34,551 nt of DNA, taken from positions 1 through 34,551 of the forward strand of contig PMZA01000005.1 of assembly GCA_003170595.1 (NCBI GenBank), given 5' to 3'. Of the stretch, positions 23,321-30,778 are shown one piece after another. Numbering within the stretch: position 1 is the first letter of the stretch; each line of letters opens with the position of its first letter. The notes beneath the pieces are model-generated. The model searched no databases. It was given only the letters and a program-made list of their open reading frames with translations, and had not been told where the DNA came from. The DNA comes from Armatimonadota bacterium (GTDB lineage Bacteria > Armatimonadota > Zipacnadia > Zipacnadales > FEN-943). Both the position numbers and the translations under genes were made by a program.

Positions 23321-24463
23321 CTACTTGCTTGCGGACCAAGCAGCCCAATCATCGGCAGTCAAGGGATACTTGTCCTGCTGCTGCGCCCAATCCACGAACC
23401 GACCCCTCTTGTAGTACCCGGCCATCATCCAAAACAACCGAAATGCTCTCAGCAGGTTCGGTGTCCAGTGTCGGCCGATGAACGGCTTGTCGCGATCCGT
23501 GATATTCAGCGGTTCATACCGCTGCGGATACGGCTGGATGCCGAGCCTGACGCACTCGTGCATCCTGTAATCTGCCTCTTGGGGCGTGTCCGTGAAGTTG
23601 AAGAGCGTGTAGGCCATCATATTGCTCTTCGCAACACCGCCCGATCGAAGGCGATTGACGGCCTCTTGAAAGATGCCATCCTCCTCCATGCGATCGAAGG
23701 CGAGACGCAGGCCCAAAATGACCCACCTCACCCGAGCAAGCTCGGCGGCCATCTCGTCGGTTATGAGCTTGCAGTCCAAGCCATTATCCAGTATGACCCG
23801 CTTCTTCTTCTGCACCAGGAACTCGATGAGTTCAAGCACGTGTTCCGTGGGGCAAGCGGACAGGTTGTTGTCCGAGATCATGGCATGGGGTTTCTCATCG
23901 ACGATGTGCGAACGCCATGTGGGATTCACCCACAGATCGGGCTCAAGTCGGGGTACCGCACAGTAGGCGCAGTGATTGGGGCAACCTCGAGACGTGAAGG
24001 TGAACGAGAACTTGCTCCACTTCTCTTCCACGCCCCAGTCGATGCTGTAGTCCGGGACGCACTCATCCAGCGCCTGGCTGTAGCCTCGATATACCAGTGC
24101 ACTTCCCGCTACGGCGTTGGGCACCAAGGTCGCCGCCACACCGCCCAGGAGAATGGGAGCATCGGGTAGCACGCAGGACGCCTCTCGTATGGCATCTCTG
24201 ACCGGGAGCGAGGCATGGGTGAAGAGGGACGTAACGCAGACCAGGTCGTAGTCGCCCGGCGTCGGCTTGCGTGTGAACACGACCTCGCCACCATGGCGCT
24301 TGACGAAGGTGGCGATTTTGGCCAACCCCAAGGGGGGGTACTTGCGGCGATACCTGGGTTCGACCAGAAGGACTCGCTTGGCCTGTCCGAGCGTCTCCAA
24401 CAGAGCGGTTTCGTCAATGAAGAGGGTTCTCTCGTCTCCATCCGGTGTCTCCGCCAGAGTCAC
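23321..24463 (-). CDS. B12-binding-like / radical SAM protein
   Basis: This 380-aa protein has an N-terminal Rossmann-like part (residues about 25-150, with KRVLLVEPRYRRKYPPLGLA) of the kind that binds cobalamin in B12-dependent radical SAM enzymes. The radical SAM core follows, with the [4Fe-4S] motif SRGCPNHCAYCAVP at about 160-173 (Cys x3 Cys x2 Cys). The C-terminal part (YPQRYEPLNITDRD onward) is aromatic-rich and may hold substrate. The family does difficult methylations and rearrangements; the substrate here is unknown. The GTG start at 24463 has GGGAGG seven bases upstream. It stands alone between two truncated genes, with no partner genes. Confidence 0.8.
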   Translation of the reverse strand: MTLAETPDGDERTLFIDETALLETLGQAKRVLLVEPRYRRKYPPLGLAKIATFVKRHGGEVVFTRKPTPGDYDLVCVTSLFTHASLPVRDAIREASCVLPDAPILLGGVAATLVPNAVAGSALVYRGYSQALDECVPDYSIDWGVEEKWSKFSFTFTSRGCPNHCAYCAVPRLEPDLWVNPTWRSHIVDEKPHAMISDNNLSACPTEHVLELIEFLVQKKKRVILDNGLDCKLITDEMAAELARVRWVILGLRLAFDRMEEDGIFQEAVNRLRSGGVAKSNMMAYTLFNFTDTPQEADYRMHECVRLGIQPYPQRYEPLNITDRDKPFIGRHWTPNLLRAFRLFWMMAGYYKRGRFVDWAQQQDKYPLTADDWAAWSASK

Positions 24464-24776
24464 GCCGTTTCCTCCCTGCGATCAGTGCTGTCGATGCTTC
24501 TAAGAGTGACCTTGCCCCCGATAGCGGGCCGAGGTTGAACGCCATTATACGCCGGACCTGGGACCAATCCAGAGGGGGCATGAAGCATGGCCAAGAGAGG
24601 TCTGGTGAGCGACGATTGGAACTGCCCGAGGTTCGGTCAACAGGCGTGTAGTTGTCGTTTGGGAGTGCGTGCTCAAGCTCAGTGACTACTCTTCAGGGAT
24701 CCCTTCGCAGTCGCTCAGCCGGCGAGTCCGCCCGTAGTAGGACCGTCGTAACCGTCGCTCGTCGAGGCCGCGGCCG
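24464..24776. other. Gene-free interval
   Basis: About 310 bp with no supported gene. A GTAGTTGTCGTTTG stretch at about 24648-24662 loosely resembles the second half of the dispersed 24-bp motif. Nothing else was recognised. Confidence 0.35.
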
Positions 24777-25109
24777 CTATGTGACCCCAAGTATCCACCC
24801 CTGCAGCTCCGCGGCTCTCCGTTGCTCGGAGGTCAGCGGCGGATCAAGGTACCGCCGGAGGTAGCTGATCGGGAAGCTGAACGCATGGTCGATGCCGGCG
24901 ATGAAGCATGTCCCGTCACGGGCCAACCCGATGAGCCAGTCGGCGATCTCGCTTCGGCACCAGTTCCAGTGCCTCTCCTCGGGCTGGGATGGCGTCGAGA
25001 CGCGTTCGGGCAGGCCCTCGCCGGCTCTGTAGACCTGGAGGCCCCTGAGCCGGGACGTCGGCGTCTCGGCCCCGCTGTAGTCGATGCCGACGTAGGTGGC
25101 GAAGGTCAT
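24777..25109 (-). pseudogene. RNase H-fold-like protein (DUF429-type), C-terminally truncated
   Basis: This 110-aa product reads MTFATYVGIDYSGAETPTSR at the start and GTCFIAGIDHAFSFPISYLR near its end. Both match the two acidic strands of a family of roughly 250-residue RNase H-like proteins of unknown function, from memory. More than half of the expected protein is missing after about residue 100. ATG 25109 has CAGGAG eight bases upstream, so the 5' end is intact. It may be a remnant. It follows the MITE-split gene on the same strand. Confidence 0.55.
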
Positions 25110-25182
25110 GAGTGTTGCTCCTGCCTCTACGATGCCTCCGCTACTCGGGCGGCGAATGCGGTGCTCGGGCTGAGCTGCCGGA

Positions 25183-26650
25183 TCAGTCCTCGCCCAGCAG
25201 CTCCCGCAGATCGGCTTGGAGGTACTCGTCGCTGGACAAGAAGAGCTCCCTCACCTCGTCGCTGATTGGCACCTCGTTGCGGTCTTCCGCCCCGCACCAC
25301 GCTCGGTACACTCCCGCCAGCCACAGATACGCATCCAGATCGCGGTCTGACAGGCACAGAGACATAAGCGAATAGGGCTATGCAGTTGACACAAGTAAAG
25401 GCAAGAGAGACGGCTTCATCAACAGCGTCCCAACCGCATGTGTCTCGGGAGTCATCGACCTCGCCTATCAGAAGGCGACCAAATGAGGCATCGGCTTGGG
25501 CAAGTGGGCACCTCAAGGGGCGATTAGGTGGCCGTCAAGCCTCGTGAAAGCGCCTTTCAAGCTACACGGCATCATATTAGCAGTCCTCGGCAACTTTGAT
25601 AGCCTGGGTTCCGCCAACACCTACTTAGGAGCTCAAATGACGGGCCCGTCGGGCCAAGGCCACCTACTTGTGTTAACTGCATAGCCCTATAAGCGAAAGG
25701 TATCTCGCCGCCCGAGCGAATGGAACATAGGAGACGTCTAGCTCCGCTCTGGTTCTGCCGAGATGGTGCCTCAAGGACTCGACGGCCCAGCTGTCATAGG
25801 TGGGCACGTACCCGATGGTCGGAACGTGGAGCTGCACGAATACCGACGCGAACTGGCGGAACTCCACCGACCGACCCGAGGGTCGGGATATGAGCTCGAC
25901 GAGGCGGATGGGGTCGTCCGGCGGATCCCGCAGGACCTCGTGGATATGCGTGGCCATCAGCCCGGTGTCTGGTAGTGGGCCCTCGCAGAGAGCCTTCGTA
26001 CCCTCTACAAGGGTCACGATACCCTCGTAGTCTCGCGGGGGGCCTGGATCACGGCCAGGCACGAGCACGGGGCCACTCTGAGCAAAGCGACTGGTCATCT
26101 GAGAGCATAGCCTCGACGCCGCTTCAACTTGGGTAAGCCATGGAGGAGTGAGCCCGAACGGCACCAAGTTTGGTGGCTGGCACATCCCGGCATCGCCAAG
26201 CTCGATCCTCTTCGATTGGGCCGCCACGCGGTCCTTGAGCCATCCTACGTCACCAACGCCCTCGAGAGCGCCCGCTATCGCGCCCGTTGCCGCCGACAGC
26301 GCGATGATGTTGAGGACCTTGGTGTTGATGGGGCCGCCCACGTCATCGACCGGATCCCCACAGCTGCATCTCCACACGATCAGTGTTTCGTCCTGCTCCG
26401 CGTCCTCGGAGAACGCAACCCGAGCCTCGAGATCGGGAAGCTCGAGTGCGAGCTGCCATTCGGCGGCTTCCGCCCATAGTTGGCGGAATGCTCCCCAGCA
26501 GAACGCGTCGGAAGCGCCACCGAAGATGCCGACAACGTCCGGAGGACAGTGGGGCAGGTAGACCTCCACGCCAACGACTTCGTGCCCGGCGTGGGGACCG
26601 CTTCCCTGTTCCCACTTCTTCTCGTCTGGAGCCCGTTTCTCGTCGGCCAT
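25183..26650 (-). pseudogene. Unrecognised gene split by a MITE; 380 aa when restored
   Basis: The first part begins MADEKRAPDEKKWEQGSG at ATG 26650 (GGGAGAC upstream), and as written it terminates inside the inserted element after ARYLSLIGLCS. The rest of the gene lies beyond the element at 25365-25183 and reads MSLCLSDRDLDAYLWLAGVY on to a stop. Removing the 317-bp element and one 8-bp target copy leaves exactly 1143 bases, 381 codons, reading ARYLSLMSLCLSDRD without a break. The protein includes VGVEVYLPHCPPDVVGIFGG (about 26-45), a hydrophobic stretch LNIIALSAATGAIAGALEG (about 112-130), and acidic segments. No family recognised. It lies 54 bp downstream of the methylase gene, so it may be an accessory gene of the DISARM-like operon. 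Confidence 0.78.
25373..25689. mobile_element. 317-bp MITE with terminal inverted repeats and 8-bp target duplication
   Basis: The ends are inverted repeats of about 25 bp with one mismatch, each starting TAGGGCTATGCAGTT. The element is flanked by perfect direct copies of TAAGCGAA (25365-25372 and 25690-25697). No transposase gene fits inside, so it must be mobilised in trans. It interrupts a gene, and its precise removal restores the reading frame. The parental IS family is not assigned from these ends. Confidence 0.9.
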
Positions 26651-26704
26651 TGCTCAGTCTCCCGTCGGGCATCTCATCGCCGGACCCGCGCCCGTCGTAC
26701 CCGA

Positions 26705-29700
26705 CTAACCATCTGACTGCCGCTTCCACGCCTCCAGGACGAGGCGGCGGGTGCGGTACTCGCCGAAGGCCTTCTCTTCCTTGTTCCTCAGCACCCGGAA
26801 GGTCTCGCCGGGGAAGTCGATGGCCGGCTCGGCCGGCAGCAGGTGCGGGCCCGAGCAGGTCGGGTCCTCCCAAGGGTCCAGGATGTCCGCCAGTTCCAGC
26901 TCGCTCAGGCCGTGCGGGTCCAGGATGTAGCGGAGTTGCTTGCGGTTCAGGCCGTACAGCCGGGCGTACCAGGCGTCCAACTCCGCCCGCAGCACCGCCC
27001 GGCGGTCGTCGCTCCACTTGAAGGGCGGCAGGGGGCAGCCATCGGCGGCGATCTCCGCCCACTCGGGCGGGTCCCAGGTATGCCCGCCGGTCTCGCCGCG
27101 GTTGGCCTCCCATTGCTGCTGCAGGGCCTGCCGCAGAGCGTCATCTCCCTCCCGCCATACGTCGTCGGCGAAGGCCTTGATGTCCCAGGCGGTGTAGGTC
27201 AGTTCGACCACGCGGGGGACGATGAAGAGCAGGTCGGCGGCGGCGTAGGCGTCAGGCGGGATGATGGGGAGTTGTCTCACGTAGAAGATGTTCATTGTGG
27301 CGGCTGCTAACTTGCCGCGAATGACGTAGTCCAGGATTAGGGAGTTGCAGTCACCGAGGAGGCATCCCACGAGTGGGGAGGGCCGATCCACCGCCATGAG
27401 AAGAGGGATTTTGTCTCCAATGGCAGCGATCGGCAGGACAGTGAACGTCGCCGTTCGTGCGAGAGACTTGCTTGTCACGCTTCGGAACCCAAGCAGCCAC
27501 GATCTGTCCCACCGGGGAGCGAGTACGTTCTGCACCTCGGAGTAGGAGACGTAGTAGCAGGCCAGTGGAATGTATGATGGGTCTTGGTGTTGGGATGCCG
27601 AGCAGTTTGGGAGCATGTGCGGTCTCTGACCGTTGCAGTCCTCGTACGAGGCGAACCGATGGTCGAATTGGTGCACCATCTTGCCTTCGTACAAGGGCAC
27701 CCAGTGCGTATTCCCATCCACGAAATGGGCTCCCATTCGCACGAAGCCCTCCCCCTGAAGTTCAGCCGGTGTCTTGAAGAGGTGGGAGGCGGTGTTCGTC
27801 ATGAACATCAGGAGAAATCTGGCACCCCAAGGGCTTACGCCCGTGACCTCGTTCTCCAGAACAGGCACACGCCGGTGCACCTCCATAGTCAAGTCGGCAT
27901 CTGGTCGGGTCCGGAACACAGGAGCCGTCTGCGTATTGGGATTGATGACGGCCAGGTCATCGCGAGTTAGGCGGAAATGGCGGATGGCCTGGCGTACGTC
28001 GCCAAAGGTCTGACACTCGTAGGCGAAGTCGGCATGCTCACTCTTGGCCTCGCGACCCGTCAGTGTGAGAGCACAGAACCGGAAGTTGTGGAGGACGTCT
28101 GCGAAGATCCGTTTTTCGTTGACGAATGCACACAGGGAAACAAGCGTGCCCGTCGCCATCAGGTCCTGGAAGAACGTCTTCGCAGTCTCGTCCGACGCTA
28201 CGCCAGGGGGAACGACAAGCCCGGCCCTGCCTTGCGGTGCCAACAGCATCCGTGCGAACTCGGCAAAAAGAGGAGCCAGGTTGGTTCGGCCTCCTTCGGT
28301 TAGCGGGAAGCGACCCGAGGCATGGACGAAGTTTTTCGCCTTGTCGCTCTCGCTTACGGCCAAGTGGTACTCCCTGAGTAGGTCCGGCCGGGATTCTGAC
28401 AACCGTTTGATGAGACGGGATCGCTGGGCCATATTGGCCGCCGCGGCCACGTCCGGAGAACGGTTAGCAAAGAACTCCTGCGGGTCAAGCTGCATCTGGT
28501 CCCACGGCGGATTGGAAAGCACGCAATCGAAGCCGCCCTGCTCGAACACCCCGGGGAACTCCAGCGGCCAATGGAAGAAGCGGTTGCGTTCGGCCAAGGC
28601 CCAGACGTGGTTCCGCATACGGGCATCCACGGCCTCCGGGCTCTGCATGTATCGACGCAGATCGTCAGTGGTGGGGATGCGGCGGCCCGCCTCTGCTTCG
28701 GGCGTCAGTTCGGCGAAGAACGCCGCCGTCCAGAGGTGACACGCCATTCGCTCTCGCCAGAGCGTGCTCCCCTCTTGCTGCAGCCGCTCGTAGGCCTCCC
28801 TCTTGCGGTGGATCTGGTCGGGCGTGTCATCGGCGAGGCCGTCCAGCTCCCGGCGTTCCTCAACCAGGCGATGCACCTCCGCGGTGGCGTCAGCCAGGGC
28901 GAGGCCGAGCTGGCTGCGTTCCTGCTTGTTCCGCTTCTTGATCGCTGACGCGAGCTTGCGGTCGTCGCCGGAAACGGCGTCGAAGGCGGCGTCGGGGATG
29001 CCATCGTCCAGCACGGCGAGGTCGAAGACGCCGACGAGGGAGTCGCCGCAGCGGATGCGGTGATCCAGGAAGGTGAGGGGCTTGCCGCCTGAGTGCCCCT
29101 CGATCCAGAGGGCGACCTTGCACAGGTCCACGGCGAGGGGGTTCTTGTCCACGCCGTAGATGCAGTGGGTGATGACATCCCGCACGGCGGCCCGCACAGC
29201 ATCGGGAGCGGGGGCCTCCTCGTCGGTGCGGACCTTCGCCAATTCGGTGCCGATCCTGCGAGCGGCGGCAAGGAGGAAGTGGCCGGAGCCGCAGGCCGGG
29301 TCGCAGACTCTCAGCGAGAGGAGGGCCTGCTCACGCTCGGGCGGCTTCGTCGCCTGGAGGCGATCCTCGATGACCGGAACGAGGGCGGACTTGACGAGTT
29401 CCGCGACCAACTCGGGGCGTGTGTAGTACGAGCCGGTGGTCTTGCGTTCGGTGCCGGCACCGAAGTGGAAAGTGAGCCGCCCGTCCTGGCCGTCAACGAT
29501 GGGCTGCAGGTCGAGCAGGGACTCATAGACGCTGCCCAGCTCCTCGACGTCGAGGTGGCGATAGTTGACGCGGGTCGGCACCCGCTGGTCGCGGGGCACG
29601 AACCACGATAGGGTGTGCATCGCGGTGAGCAGGTCGCGGTTGTTGAGGTAGGCGTCGCCGAGGGCGGAAGTGCGGGCACAGTCGAACAACTCGCCGTTGA

Positions 29701-30778
29701 GCGGCGGGAGGCCGAGAGCCTCGGCGAACTCCTCCTTGCAGAGCGAGAAGAACAGAGCCCGCAGGTTGCGGTAGAGATCGCAGAAGCGTTCCGGGGCACT
29801 GAGCGGCTCGTCGGCGAGGGCACGGAGCCGCTGGACCGTGAAGTAGTCGCGTGCGGAGTGATCCTGACCGTCGCCCCCGCGGAGCAGTCCCCGCTCCTCC
29901 GCCACCATCAGGAATAGCAGGCGGTAGATGAGGTACAGGAGCTGCTGGTAGAACCCCACGGGAGTGAGCCGGCCGGAGCGGAGGGCCTCCCGGAGGTCCT
30001 CGTTCTTCGCATGGGCGAGGAAGCCGTTGGCGAAGATGGAGATGGCCTGCTCGACGGCACCGCGGAGGCCGTCGCGGATCCGGCCGCCCTGATCGATGCC
30101 GATCTGGTGGTACTTCTCCAGCAGGCAGGTGTCCCCGTCATCCATCGCCTTCGGCATGCGGGTGCGATGGACGAGGCGGTAGAAGAGGAAGAACTCGTCC
30201 AGCCGCTCGCCCTCGAGCATCTGCTGGAGATCGAACTCGATGAAGGCCGGACGAGTGAAGTAGGACGAGTCGCGGAGCAGGCGGAGGGTGTTGCCGTTGG
30301 TGACGATGGCCCAGAGGTGGTCGGTGCGGTTGAGATAGTCCTGCATCATCGCGTGCGGCGACATGTTGCCGCGGCCCGAGGGCGGGCGGGAGCCGAGGTC
30401 CTGGTCGAAGGGCTCGATCTGGACGGGGAGGTCTTCGTCGGTCTCGCCAGTGCGGTGGCTGATGCGGTAGAGGCGACCCTCGACATCGACGCTCTGCGGC
30501 TGGTAGGCCAGCCGGTAGCCGAGAGCATCGAGCAAGGGGATGACCCACTGCTCGCGGGTGATGGTGGTAACGCTCTCGCTGGACGACCGCTGGAGGCGAC
30601 GCTGGAAGGCATCCCAGTAGGAGCGGACATCTGACCAAAGCGACGAGACCTCGTCCACCAGTGTGCGGCGACCCTCGATCCCGAAGTCGGAGGGCTTCTG
30701 GCCCTCGGCGTCAGCGATGGTCTCCAGGAAGTCCGGGGCGAGCAGGCCGCCCTCGATCTTGATGCAGGTGGAGTTCAC
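26705..30778 (-). CDS. drmMI: Large N6-adenine DNA methylase, DISARM DrmMI-type
   Basis: This 1357-aa methyltransferase has a long helical N-terminal region, then SAM motif I VCDPACGSGHFLLAAARR at about 490, and catalytic NPPW (CVLSNPPWDQ) at about 757, the PglX/Eco57I-like arrangement. The C-terminal 400 or so residues, with YVSYSEVQNVL and a late RKQLRYILDPHGLSELELAD, probably read DNA sequence. In class 1 DISARM, DrmMI methylates host DNA and works with a SNF2 helicase and DUF1998 protein to block unmodified phage. GTG 30778 overlaps the helicase stop as GTGA, so I prefer it to the upstream frame opening at 30958. BREX PglX is an alternative, but no other BREX genes are present. Confidence 0.75.
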   Translation of the reverse strand: MNSTCIKIEGGLLAPDFLETIADAEGQKPSDFGIEGRRTLVDEVSSLWSDVRSYWDAFQRRLQRSSSESVTTITREQWVIPLLDALGYRLAYQPQSVDVEGRLYRISHRTGETDEDLPVQIEPFDQDLGSRPPSGRGNMSPHAMMQDYLNRTDHLWAIVTNGNTLRLLRDSSYFTRPAFIEFDLQQMLEGERLDEFFLFYRLVHRTRMPKAMDDGDTCLLEKYHQIGIDQGGRIRDGLRGAVEQAISIFANGFLAHAKNEDLREALRSGRLTPVGFYQQLLYLIYRLLFLMVAEERGLLRGGDGQDHSARDYFTVQRLRALADEPLSAPERFCDLYRNLRALFFSLCKEEFAEALGLPPLNGELFDCARTSALGDAYLNNRDLLTAMHTLSWFVPRDQRVPTRVNYRHLDVEELGSVYESLLDLQPIVDGQDGRLTFHFGAGTERKTTGSYYTRPELVAELVKSALVPVIEDRLQATKPPEREQALLSLRVCDPACGSGHFLLAAARRIGTELAKVRTDEEAPAPDAVRAAVRDVITHCIYGVDKNPLAVDLCKVALWIEGHSGGKPLTFLDHRIRCGDSLVGVFDLAVLDDGIPDAAFDAVSGDDRKLASAIKKRNKQERSQLGLALADATAEVHRLVEERRELDGLADDTPDQIHRKREAYERLQQEGSTLWRERMACHLWTAAFFAELTPEAEAGRRIPTTDDLRRYMQSPEAVDARMRNHVWALAERNRFFHWPLEFPGVFEQGGFDCVLSNPPWDQMQLDPQEFFANRSPDVAAAANMAQRSRLIKRLSESRPDLLREYHLAVSESDKAKNFVHASGRFPLTEGGRTNLAPLFAEFARMLLAPQGRAGLVVPPGVASDETAKTFFQDLMATGTLVSLCAFVNEKRIFADVLHNFRFCALTLTGREAKSEHADFAYECQTFGDVRQAIRHFRLTRDDLAVINPNTQTAPVFRTRPDADLTMEVHRRVPVLENEVTGVSPWGARFLLMFMTNTASHLFKTPAELQGEGFVRMGAHFVDGNTHWVPLYEGKMVHQFDHRFASYEDCNGQRPHMLPNCSASQHQDPSYIPLACYYVSYSEVQNVLAPRWDRSWLLGFRSVTSKSLARTATFTVLPIAAIGDKIPLLMAVDRPSPLVGCLLGDCNSLILDYVIRGKLAAATMNIFYVRQLPIIPPDAYAAADLLFIVPRVVELTYTAWDIKAFADDVWREGDDALRQALQQQWEANRGETGGHTWDPPEWAEIAADGCPLPPFKWSDDRRAVLRAELDAWYARLYGLNRKQLRYILDPHGLSELELADILDPWEDPTCSGPHLLPAEPAIDFPGETFRVLRNKEEKAFGEYRTRRLVLEAWKRQSDG

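Noticed and set aside
23153-24169. 338-codon plus-strand frame
   Set aside because: Antisense to the radical SAM gene, which has clear catalytic motifs.
30346-30638. Overlapping small frames antisense or out of frame in the methylase gene
   Set aside because: Low-complexity Arg/Ser/Pro translations typical of GC-rich shadow frames.
26705-30778. BREX PglX methylase
   Set aside because: No PglZ, BrxA, BrxB, BrxC or BrxL genes nearby; SNF2 helicase and DUF1998 neighbours fit DISARM better.
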